A stretch of 64,000 bases of DNA, taken from Rotaria sordida. Lineage: Eukaryota > Rotifera > Eurotatoria > Philodinida > Philodinidae. Where the stretch lies: assembly GCA_905250125.1 (NCBI GenBank), contig CAJNOL010000044.1, positions 124,001 to 188,000 of the forward strand, in the 5' to 3' direction. Made by a program: the position numbers and the translations under genes. Below, one piece after another: positions 1 through 11,900 of this stretch. Numbering within the stretch: the stretch's first letter is position 1; every line of letters begins with the position of its first letter. The notes beneath the pieces were generated by a model. That model saw only the letters and a program-made list of their open reading frames with translations. It made no database searches and had not been told where the DNA came from.

Positions 1-100
1 ACGTCTCAAGCCATTTCCAATAATTCCATTCTTCTATCGCACAAGTCATTGTATTCTCTTTTGTGAATGGTCAATTTGTTGAAGGATAAATATTTGATTA

Positions 101-854
101 ATGAATAGAAAGAAAAAACCTTTTAGACTAATTGTGTTAATAGTTCTTTTTTGTTTTCATTTTCAATTACAAAGTTTTTTAAGCATTCACGTTTGTTTAG
201 GAAAAATTTCACGTAAAAATAATCAACAAATACATAATCTTCTCTATGATAGATCAAAATTGGAAACTGTCAGCGAAACTTCAGCTATTCTTAATGAATT
301 TGCTATTGTAAGCATTTTTATTATCATTGATTTGTTTCTGATATGAAAGATTTTATCAGGTAGCTCTTATCGAATTTTCAATCGACTCATATCCAGACAT
401 TCCTTTTCGAGATGGTGTACTTACAGTTTATTTTATTGTATCATGTCTCTTAGTTAGTATTCATTTATTGGCTTTACTTATGTCAGTATGTATTTCACCT
501 GAAATAACAAGCGTTTTATGTCAAAAAGTTTATTGGATAAATAATAAAAATGAAGAACTATTATCAACAGTCACTATTTATATTGAAATAGCATGATTAA
601 TTTCAATTGGTTTTGGTCTATTCTTAATTATTTTTGAATTTGGTCTCATGTTTTGAATTAAAGTAGCCGGTTTCTTCATTGCAGCAGCAGTAGCTATTTC
701 TGCTATTGTTACACTTTATATAGTTAGTGTACAATGTATAATTTTTGCTGTAGGTTTCTATAGTCGAATAATTCGAGCTAAAATTTTTTTGTATCAGCAT
801 AATTTAGAATCAATTGAACGTGATGCTTTTACAAATCCTGCTTTTTTTACATAG
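101..854 (+). pseudogene. Orai store-operated Ca2+ channel relic, two in-frame TGA codons
   Basis: Exon 101(?)-307 joins 360-854 across a 52-nt phase-0 intron. The product matches Orai/CRACM channels: the segment before TM1 (DRSKLETVSETSAIL), TM1 keeping the pore glutamate (FAIVALIEF), then TM2, TM3 and TM4. It would form the plasma-membrane Ca2+ channel gated by STIM. TM3 also keeps its glutamate (IIFEFGLMF). In-frame TGA codons at 594-596 and 654-656 fall exactly where Orai proteins have tryptophan (the IELAW and LLCW sites), so both look like TGG to TGA changes. The rest of the frame is open to TAG at 852-854. The N-terminus before about codon 33 is doubtful; a 3' splice site near 200 may end an earlier intron. 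It is either a young pseudogene or a copy with assembly errors. The family call is firm; loss of function is likely. Confidence 0.8.
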
Positions 855-1999
855 TCCATCAACGACAACATCAATGTCAAATATCAGCTTGAACCGTTGA
901 ATATGCTTGTAAATATATTTTTATGAATTATAATTTAGAAATAAGATTCGATATAATAGGTGGAAAAGTAAAAACAAATTGAAAGAACTTATAAAGATTT
1001 GTTATTTGTTGTTTTGCACAAAACTTGTTGCAAAAAAACAGTTAGCATCAAGTGTTCTATGAGAAAATATTCAATATGTAACAAATTTACTTTTCTCTGT
1101 ACATATATAAGAATTATTTGTTGCTGTCTCAAACAGAATCAACTCATTAACAGCCACAAGAACAAATACAATGCTAAAAAAAATAAAAATAAAAAATATC
1201 ATGTTTTTTTTTAATTTTATTTGCTCACAATAATTCTCAAATAGAAGGCGCAGGATATTACAAGTGGCAGGCAAAGAAAAGCTATTGGTCTGGAATAAAC
1301 ATTACACTGAGAAGAGGAGGAAATGGATAAATAACGTGTTTTTCAAGAATATAGCAAAATATTATAGTTTTCGCTGAGATTAAATGATAAAATACTGAAC
1401 ATGGGTGAGAGTATGCTCTTAAAAATGTCGCTTCTATTGTTATGCCATTTACGAAGATCAGCTTTTTGTAGACAATAAATAGATCTATCAAACAGAAAAC
1501 AACATTACGAAAATACAAATTTATCTAAAAAATAAATATGTAATTAGGATACATTCTAATATGAAAAGCAATAAAAGAATACGTTATGATAAAATACAAT
1601 CTATGAGATTTGGTCATTTTATCCTGAGTGGGACATTTCATTAGTTCTCTATTTTTGGAATATTCAAATATCAATAAAATATAACTGAACAGCTTATAGA
1701 TCAATATTTTCTCAGTAGATTTAATTATAGTTGTGTTAGAAGATATAACCAGTCCTATCTTAATTCATATTTTTCTGTTGTAGATAACATCGTTTGTAGT
1801 GATTTAGTCCAATGTTAACAATGAAACAATACAAGAAACTACGTAGTTAATTACTATTCTTCTCTTTTTTCCTAACCATAAAATAGAGCATCGTACAGAA
1901 ATCTTTGACACCATTCATTGACTGAAAAGTAGCACTTTCTACTTGCCATATGCCATTCATAACCTCATTCTACATGCATGCAAAGCTCTCTGTAGGTAC
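855..1999. other. Intergenic, no gene seen
   Basis: AT-rich DNA with only short chance ORFs on both strands. None has protein-like composition or splice partners. Confidence 0.6.
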
Positions 2000-2886
2000 T
2001 GATGAATCGGCTTGTCGCTCAGTATAGCACGTTTGACTCTGCGAGTTAGCCGTTGACATACATTTCATTGAGTCTCAGCATTGAAAAGTTGGATGAATGA
2101 GCCAACATAAAGATAATCAACCGGTTCAATCATTTTGAGAAATTGATCATCAAATATATTGCCCGAAACAAGTACCTTCTTCTCTTTCATCAATGCACCA
2201 TCACGGAACAATTCATAACGTTGCTCAATAAAAAAAAATGAACTAGTTCATAGCCACGAATTTTCTCGAGGGATACGCCATCATACACAAGTTGTCGTAT
2301 ATCTTGACTAAGACAAAATCCAAAATCGATTACTGTCGCACTTTCATTTTTACTTAGTTGAATTGAATCACGAAGAAATGTCCAATGGCCAAAACATGGA
2401 TAATTGTACTTTTGTCTGACATGCTTGCGTACAGTGAGCAAATGATTGCGCAATTTTGAAACTGGAATAGAAGCATAGTTGGCAAAGAAAGTTTCTGTAA
2501 ATGTATCAATTGGTGGTTCGTTCATATGCAAATACGTTTTTTTTGTCGTCAGATTCTTTTGCGAACATTTGCAAATATATTCAATAAAATATTGCTTGAT
2601 TTTGTTCGAAGATTGATAATTTTTGATTAACGAATAGAACTTCATTGAAAAATTTATTTTTCTTATTGAAAAAAGCGCACGTTTATCAAACATGGTATCA
2701 AACACTCGATAAGCAAACAAAATACACTTGCATAACAAACGAAAGTAAAGAAGAAAGGATAAAAGGTTATTGCGCTGGGTACTTACACATGCGGAGTACG
2801 TGAAGGGCACGAATAGGAACGACGTGACTACAGGCATTTACAGCGAGTAGAACAATAAAACAAAAAACTAATAAATATTCATCCAT
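2000..2886 (-). pseudogene. SAM-dependent methyltransferase relic, fungal-like family
   Basis: On the minus strand the frame from about 2560 to 2240 encodes a class I methyltransferase segment: a YPCFGHWTFLRDS block, then motif I region VIDFGFCLSQDIRQLVYDG, then LEKIRGYEL. This block order (YPC..W.FL, D.G...GQD.R.L..DG, L.G.EL) is typical of a methyltransferase family common in fungi. The frame breaks at an A-run on the plus strand (2230-2238). After a shift it continues as IEQRYELFRDGALM and DYLYVGSFIQLFNAETQ, then meets TGA at 2065-2067, with degraded sequence beyond. A hydrophobic, signal-like start (MDEYLLVFCFIVLLAVNAC, ATG at 2886) followed by a good donor near 2783 may be exon 1, but I could not fix the acceptor. 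Substrate unknown. Horizontal origin is an inference from family distribution. Confidence 0.6.
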
Positions 2887-3029
2887 GTTTTTTCTACTTT
2901 CATCATCACTATTTTTCGTTTGAAAATAGAAGAAGCTCGAATAGTTTTTATAATAGAATTTGATAGAAAAAATGCAGAGAGCTGCAGTTTTCACCTGTTG
3001 AAAAGGCTTGCTTTTGTATAATTCCACGT

Positions 3030-5036
3030 AATCTTCATTATTATCAAACTCAAAAAAAAATGTACATTATAACAAAATAACAACTTTTTATATGCATGTC
3101 CCTGCATCTTTCATGGCAAAATACCGTGTTCACAGCCAAACGTCATGGTATGCTTTCTGAAGATTTCTATAAGCTAACAGTTACTCTCTTTTCATTGAGT
3201 CATTGACAGATAAAAGAAAAGTTGTCTGTATGCCAAATATTGAAAAAGATAACTGTAGATAATGTATTGCTATTAATTTCTTTTATAGTTTCGAATAGAT
3301 GTCATTGATAAATGGGACAGAACAGGTTTACTTCAAATCTTTGATGAAACAGTTTTATAGATATTGTTGAGTACTAATTATACTAAAATAATCATTTCAA
3401 TTGTTCACATAATAATATAAATTATGGACACATAATATTCATTATCAGGTAATTTTTACACATTTTTGATGATATGTCAATACGAAATGACAATAGAAAA
3501 GTTTTTCAAATCTTCAATTTAGTAACTTTGTAGCTCTTAATTAATTGACCTTCGACATAATATGTATATGACCTATATAGAGGAATAATCACTAGGTATG
3601 TTATACTTCTAATTGCAATCACTTATAATATTTTGTTTTAGATTAAATCCTCTAGTGAATGGTTTATAAAGTGACAATCAAATACTACGAAGATAATTTC
3701 AAAAATTACCAATTCTGATCTCATTGTTGCTCTTCCTCAATATCATACATGTCCCCATCTGATGGAACACCAATCAAGTTGAAACTAACGAAAGTGACGA
3801 CTAACTTTAACTTCTGCAATTGTTGAAAGTTTCATGTCAAACAATCTCTGTTTTATAATAAAACCGAATGGCCTGTAATTGTCATCCGTTGTATACTATA
3901 TAGAAAAAACTATTACTTTATGATGACACTTGTACCGGTCAAACTTCAAGACCCCAAACTTTTGAATGTATGCTCAAGTAGACTCAAATTGTTAGTCTTT
4001 AGAGGAAAAGTTTGAGCAAATTTTATCACGCTGATTTGGAGAAAATCTGTCGCTAATAGACACTGCTTTTGATGGACATTATTGGATAAGATGGTTTGAT
4101 TGTCCATTTCAAAATATATATATATGGTAAAATTTTCAGAATGCTTGTTCGTACTAGCAAGGATATATCGTAAAAATATCTTTAATAGATGATTGACAAA
4201 AAATATTTCAAATTAATGAAAGTACTTTTAACTAGATCATCATAAAACCATTCCTCAAATTTAAAAATTTGTCTGTATGCCTGAAAAAATTTGTTCTACA
4301 AGATGGAATCATTTTCATCCAAACCGAAAAATTTCCGATTGAGCAACTATATCGGAAGTCAGTCGCAATTCTCGTATAGTGATTGAATCCTAAGCAGAAT
4401 TATTATAATTCATATAACGAAAAAATATTTTCAAAATCTTTTTTTTTTAGTTATATTATGAGATATGATAAATCAACAATAATAAAAATAAATTTAGAAA
4501 GTTGCAGTACTTTTTTTTAACACAATTGAATCATCTGATCTTCATTAAAAAAACTTCATGCTTAATTAAGAAACGTCATTGATCAAAAAGTTTATTACGT
4601 TTTTATATAATTTTACGCAATGCATTAAATTTATTGTACCAATTCAAAAGGAATTTGATGCATTAATTAGAATAATGAATGTACTTTGATGATGTCACGT
4701 TATTAACATTTGATAGAGGCAAGTACTTGACGTAATACACTAATAAATCACATCAAACTAAAGACTGAAACATAGGAATGAAGAAAATAGTTTTTAAGAA
4801 CTTTGGTGTTGACGAAATGCATGATCAGAACAATTAATCCCTTGGTGATAGATTTCTAACTTGATTTATGTATTATCAAGACAAGACACGAAGGCCAACT
4901 CGTTTTTTTTTGAGAAATATGCTATAACTTCCGAGTTCTAATAGATAGAATAGATTAGAGTAATAAGTCAAGACCTGTGTCGGTTTAGTTCAAACTTAAT
5001 GTAGCATTGTTTTTCTATTGAAAATAAGGTCAATGC
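3030..5036. other. Intergenic, no gene seen
   Basis: AT-rich, with no ORF of interest and no RNA gene recognised by eye. Confidence 0.5.
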
Positions 5037-5039
5037 TTA

Positions 5040-5165
5040 GGCCCTGAACAGACTGACTAATTCAAAGTGAATTAACGAATAAATCGTCTCAAAAAGACGA
5101 TTAAAACCGAAGTAGGCCAATCACGTTGCTTAATTCGTTTTATTTTTTTCAGTCTGTCCGAGGCC
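5040..5165. mobile_element. 126-bp MITE with terminal inverted repeats and TTA target duplication
   Basis: The left end reads GGCCCTGAACAGACTGA and the right end is its inverted partner (TCAGTCTGTCCGAGGCC), 13-14 of 17 positions matching. Both sides are flanked by TTA (5037-5039 and 5166-5168). A 3-bp TTA duplication and GG-starting ends are characteristic of PIF/Harbinger elements. No ORF, so non-autonomous. It lies about 280 bp upstream of the 5450 gene. Confidence 0.6.
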
Positions 5166-5449
5166 TTATGAATGAAATGACTGTTAAAAGGAAGTAAGTA
5201 ACAATAAAAAAAATTTTTAATTGGTTATCGTTGTGGTAATCATTGGAAAGCAATTTCTATAAAATAGATGTCATTAGCTTATAGTTACCTTATAGAACTG
5301 AGGAATATAATTTTTGATAAAATATACTTGCATAATTCGTTTAAGAAATTCTTCGATTGTTGAATAATAATAAAAACTCTTTATTTTCTTTGTTTAGTAA
5401 AAATTCTTACGTAAATTAATCCATAGAGACTTAGACGAGACGTTGCAAG

Positions 5450-5886
5450 ATGGCTTCCAATGATGATAAGAACGAACGAAAAATCTTCAAATTTACCTTT
5501 CCAACTCAATTAACTATTTCAATGAGTAGCGAAAACGACGACAATGATCAAACTAACTTTATTTCTCATTTACGTACAGTTATTATTTTGGCTGCTCGAA
5601 AATCATCATCATCAGATATTGATATAGATGCTGTAGATAAAATAGTCGAAACAACAATAGATTTTGTAAAAAATATTCTTGAACAAATGGCAAATGAAAA
5701 TAATTTGTCATCATTTTCATCAGTTGATTTATTAAATACAATTCGAGTAAGATAAATCTTCTTTTTTTTTTTTACTTTCTTATAAAATGAAATAAAATAT
5801 GATTATTTATCCTTTAGCTTAATCCACATTTAATACCTAGTCGAAATTTATATTTTTCTATAATGGAAACAATAAATCATCTTTAA
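5450..5886 (+). CDS. Small acidic protein, possible histone fold
   Basis: Two exons, 5450-5746 and 5818-5886, joined in phase 0 over a 71-nt intron give 121 aa. The N-terminus is charged (MASNDDKNERKIFKF). Residues from about 35 on form three predicted helices: SHLRTVIILAARK, AVDKIVETTIDFVKNILEQ and SSVDLLNTIRLNP. A long central helix between two short ones, with a polar loop before 'VDLLNTI', resembles the histone folds of TAF13 or CENP-S/X, but identity is too weak to name it. The stop at 5884-5886 is only 66 nt before the eIF3a ATG, and an acceptor-like TATTTCAG lies between them, so the two genes may be co-transcribed and separated by trans-splicing. Coding reality is supported by the phase-correct intron. 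Confidence 0.6.
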
Positions 5887-5952
5887 TATATTTCAGATAA
5901 AAATATAATTTTATTTTTCTTGAATTAATAATAAAATTTTTCGATTTACAAT

Positions 5953-8900
5953 ATGGTTTTTATGAAGCCTGAAAGTGCTCTAAAACGAGCAGATGGTAAG
6001 TTTTTCTTTTTTTTTTTTTCATATTTATTATTAACAACAAAAATGTTTATATTTTCGTTAGAATTAATCGAAGTAGGTAGAAAACAACGTGCTTTAGAAA
6101 CACTTCTTGAAGTTATTAAATCACGTCGTCATCGAACATGGACGAAAACACATGAACCATTAATGGAAAAACTTTTAGAATTATGTGTTGAATTAAAAAA
6201 AAATCAAATTGCAAAAGATGGTCTTCATCAATATAAAACAATAGCACAAACAGTTTGTTCAAAAAAAAAAATTTTTTTTTCTTTAATATAATAAAATGAT
6301 TCTATTTTTGTATTAGGTATCAGTTAAATCACTTGAAGATGTGATTATGAAATTTCTTAAACAAGGTGAACAACGTTGTTTAAATGCTCGTAAAGAAGCA
6401 ACAAATGCTCTTGTCGATATTGATGATTTAGAAGTTCTTCAAACACCTGAAAGGTAGTTAAATTCATATTTAAAAAAAGAACAGATAATTACGAATATTT
6501 ATTATTTTATTTGTTTTCTTTTTTAGTCTTTTGTTGAGCGCTGTAAGTGGTGAATCTCAACAAGATCGTACAGATCGTGATATGCTTGCACCATGGTTAA
6601 AATTTGTTTGGGAATCATATAAACAATGTTTAGATTTATTAAAAAATAATAATCGTGTTGAAAAAATTTATCAAGAAGTTGCACAAATGGGTTTTCGTTT
6701 TTGTCAACAATATAATCGACGACCTGAATTTCGAAAATTATGTGATACTATTCGAACACATTTTACACAATCACAAAAATATTCTCAACAAATATATAGT
6801 GTTAATTTTCAATTACCTGAAACACAAGCACTTCATTTAGAAACACGTTTAGTACAACTTGATACAGCTATTGCTATGGAATTATGGCAGGTATATAGTC
6901 ATTAAAAGTTTTATTATCTATTTGAGTCAATTCAACTATGAATATGAACTCATACTTGATTATAAAAAGTATTTCAATGAGATATGAAATCGTTCTCTTT
7001 TCCAGCTCTAATTTTAAACATGGATAGAAGTAAAGAAAACAACAGTTGGATCACTTTTTATAAAGGTTGAGATAATTAAAACAAGGTCTATAATCTAAAA
7101 GAAAGATTACTTTTAACATTCACATGAATACTAATAGAACAACTAGATGTTAATCATCTTGTAATCCATGCGAACACCAAACTGATAATAGAATTTTATA
7201 GAAAAATCATTGATTCTAAAAACAAGTATACAGAAAAACAATGAATTTGAATTACATTTACTCAATTTCTCTTTTTTAACATAGACTATTTTCATAGCTC
7301 AATGAACCATGCATTGTCTACTACGTATTCATATGTATTTGGAGTTGCTCTATCACATTGACGACAAACTAAGAATAATCAAACGATGTTATTGAGCGTA
7401 CTTTGCTAGGGTTTTTTCAAGATATATGGAAGTCCAAAGGGAATGAAACAATGTTTAGACAAATCCCAAGTGATTACGTGAATAGTAACATTAATGATGA
7501 AAAGATCGATGGCATACAAAATAAAGTTAGCTATCCGAAAGATGAAAATAGATCTATGATAATTGGTCACAATGCTAAAAAATAAAATTGACAAAAAAAA
7601 TTCTTAGCATTGTAGAGAAATAACTAACAATCCATTCAAAGACAAGGAACATTAAATACGAGTATAAATAGGAATGTTTAGTAAACTCTTCTAATTTAGT
7701 AGAAAGTCTCTCATGAGAATAAGTAGTAATTGCTTTAAAAATTTCCCATAGTTCGTATAACTTTTTTTTGTTTTTATTCTATTGGAGTTTTTGCTATTCG
7801 ACAATAAATATATTTTTTGTCTTTTCGTAAAATTTCGATAAATACAAAATGTAAATGTCAACATTCAATTGCTGTTTACTAGCGAGATCAACTATAAATC
7901 CATTGCATTCGAATAAATCTTCATTTTTCACACGTTATCTTTATTCTTGCGTGGTGCTGTATGTGATTGAATCGGATGTCTAGAAATTGAATTTTGTAAA
8001 AAATAAATTAGAAATCACTCTTCTGTCAAACATGCAACTAACTCAACGTTACAAGTAATTATCGTAGTGCCCCATTTGTTGCTTCTTCGATGAAAATTAT
8101 ATATCTATATATTCACTTGTTTCTAGCTTCCTTGACAAGCGAAACTAATAATTTTTAGAGTTAATAGGACAACAACAAAATCATGAACTGTTTGTTTCAT
8201 TTAGTTGTTTTAAATAAAACATATGTTTTTTTTTCTCATATAAAATAAAACTTTAAGTAAATACAAAAACAAAATAAAAAATTATAATGTGAGGTGATGT
8301 GGAAAAGTTTAATAACAACGTATTTTTTATTATTATTTTTCTATCATATTCAGTATTTAGCTCAAATTGAGATAGTGATTTTAAGAGTCAATGGAGTTTT
8401 CCATATAATACATTCTATGCCAAGGTTCCTAAAAAACCTAGAGACAGTAGTTTTCAAGTCCCAGAAGACTTTGTCGAAGCTATTTTCTAACAATGCCATC
8501 TTAAAGAGAACAAAATACAGCGATCCCTAATTTTGTTCTCTTTAAAATGGCATTGTTAAAAAATAGCTTCGACAAAGTCTTCTGGAACTTAAAAACTATT
8601 GTCTCCGGTGTTTTAGAAACCTTAGTATAGAATACATTATATAGAAAACTCCATTGGCTATTAAAATCGCTATTAAAATTTGAGCTAAGTACTCTACATT
8701 ATAGGAAAATTAAAAATACGTTGTCGTTAAACTTTTTTTAACCACATTTACATCTATTCAAAATCGATTTAAATCGTATTAATATTGTATTCTCAATATC
8801 CATTGACTAACAACAAAGGAAAAAACTAATTCAATTTAATTAAAATTTAATTTTAGGAAGCATTCAAGGCAATTGAAGATATTCATGCATTTACAACAAT

Positions 8901-11900
8901 TTCAAAGAAAACACCAAGACCACAACAATTAGCTACATATTATAATAAAGTAGCATTAGTTTTTTGGAAAGCAGGAAATTATGTCTTCCATGCAACAACC
9001 GTTCTTAAATTATATGTTTTACATAAAGAATTAAAAAAGAATATAACACATACTGAATTAACTCGTCTATCAACAAAAGCTTGTATGTCTTATCTATTTA
9101 AATAAATTAAATTAAATTAAATTATTCTTATAAATCTATATTTTAGTATTAGCTATACTTTCAATACCATTACCAGCACCACGTACACAAATTGATGAAC
9201 ATTTAGAAACAGAAGAAACATTAAATGAAAAACAAAAACGTTTAACAAGTTTATTATCATTACAAGAAGTTCCAACACGTACAAGTCTTATACGTGATAT
9301 GATAAAACAAGGTGTTTTAAATTTTGTTCATCCTGAACTTAAAAATATGTACGAATGGTTAGAAGTTGAATTTCATCCATTATATTTATCATCAAAAATG
9401 GAAGAAGGTATTAAATTTGTTGAAAAACTTGCACAACCAGAATATTCTCAATATATGACTGCATTACGTGATGTTACTGTTGTACGTTTACTTCAACAAG
9501 TATCACAAGTATATCAAACAATTGAATTAAAACGTTTTATTAGTCTTGCACCACCTATAGATAGACATCGTTTAGAAAAAATTATTGTTAATGCTGCAAA
9601 AAATAATGATGTTCAAGTACATATTGAACATAAATTACAAGCATTAACATTTGGTACAGATTTAAATGTTTCAAATGAACGATCAGGTGGAAGTGATGCT
9701 GGTTCAAAAGCAAATATTATTCAAAAAATGCCTAATGAACAAGTTCGTAATCAACTTATATCAATATCACGTGCATTATATTCATGTATGGAAATAATTA
9801 ATGAAAAATCCAATAAAGAACGTAATGATAAATTAAGACGTGAAATAGCAAAAACATATTCTAATGATGAACCAATACAACGTAAAGAAATATTAAAACG
9901 ACGTGAACTTATTGAACGTTATAAAGAAGATAAAGAAAAAGAACATAAAGATAAAGTAAAACAACAAATTATTTAATTAAGTGATCCTCTCTTCTCAAAA
10001 ATCTAACTTCGACAGGATACATAATAATTACTTTACCGTTCAGGAGATTTACACGAACCAAATCGCGAAGTTTCGATTGCTTTCATTTAAATGAAAACTT
10101 CTTACAACTTCAGATGAGAGAAAGTGTTTTATTAATTTTTCATCATCGAAACTTCAAAAATCTGGAATTTCTATACATGGTTGCCTAGAACAACTCAGGA
10201 TTTATATCTAGCACTGACAATTAATTAAAAAATTTCTTTCTCTCATCTGAAGGACTATGTATATATCTATCGATTAAATCAAAAACTTAGTTCTCTAGCA
10301 TGGATTATATTGAGAAAATCGTAAAAAAAAATTTTTTACATAGTCTCCCTATTATTACTTAAAATGGAGATGAAGCATAAATATATTACATGTTAATAGA
10401 ACCACTTGTCAATGTACATTAGATTGTCCTCGTACGACATACATCACAATAAATTATACTACCTATCATTGCCTTTATATTTCTGATACTATTCAATAAC
10501 ATATTAAAGATAGGAGAATAAATAACAAATCAATTTTTATTTAATTCATTTGTTGCCTTACACTTTTTTAAAAGCTGATAATGATGGTTAGTTTTTACTA
10601 GTAACTCATAAGAAATACGATATTTTATTTTATATAAAACATCTATTTTGAATGTATAGGTGAAGAGATGATCAATACTCTCGTATCATTGTCGATCTCA
10701 ATAGTGTGTCTCTAAAATACACAAGATTTATTTATTTTGCAGATCTAACTTTAGAAAAAAAATTTTAGTAATGGTTCTAGACATCATTACTTGTCCAGAT
10801 AGTTTCAAAGATCACTTTGAGAATCAAGACTATTTTTATAAAATTCTTGCACTAGGCAACATGTTCATATTTTTATCTCAAAAAATAACATTTTTTTTTT
10901 GTCGAAAATCGAGTTTTCTGAGAGAGGATCTAAAGAAATGATAAAAATATATTTTTGTCTTACTTTTTTATGTTTTGATTAGGTGAGACAAGCCGAAATT
11001 GTGACAAAAACAAAAAAAGCTGAACGTGATGAAGAAGATAAAACTCGACGTGAAGCTGATCTTAAACGTCGTCTTCTTGAAGCAGCAGTGGAAAAAGAAA
11101 AAGAAGAACATCGTTTTGCTATGAAAATGGCTATTGATAAATTACGTGAATCAGAAATAGGTCGAAAAATAATTGAAGTTATTGGTGAAGAAGAATTATA
11201 TAAATATGATCCTAATTCAATTAATTCGTTACATATTGATGCTGTTATTAAACATAGTCGAGAACAAAAAGAAAAATTAAAAGTTCAATATAAAAAAGTT
11301 GATTATGTTATTCGAGCACAACATGAAGCTGAAATACCATCATTACAAAAACACTCTGAAGAGGATACACATCTTAGACGTGAAATTCAACTGGCTGAAC
11401 GTCAACGTGCTATTGAAAGACGTGAACGTCTTACACGAATGGAAAATGATAAAAATTATTTTCTTCAATCAATTCGTGGACAACGACATGATGATTATGT
11501 TCAAGAAATAAAAGAATTTGATCAACGTTTACAAATTGCACGTCAACAACGTTTACAACAATTACGTCAAGAATATATTGAAAAGAAAAAACAAGATTTT
11601 AAAAAAGAAAAATTATTAAAACAACAACGAAAACAAGAAGAAAAACAACAACAAGCTCAAGCTGCATTAAAACGTAAAGAAGACGAACGTTTAGCAGTAG
11701 CACGTATGGCTAATGAAGAAAAAAATCAAAAATTAGCTGAACAAGCTAGGAAACAACGAGAACGTGAAGAAGAAATTGAACGAAAATTACAAGCTGAAAG
11801 AGAAGTTACACATACAACTACAGCTTCTAGTGGTGGTAGTCGACGAAGTGGTCCTACTAGTACTACTAGTCATCAACAAGATAAAGATAGAACTGACAAG

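Noticed and set aside
594-656. TGA read as tryptophan (alternative genetic code)
   Set aside because: Confident genes here use TGG for Trp and end in TGA (MEIOB, afadin), so the code is standard.
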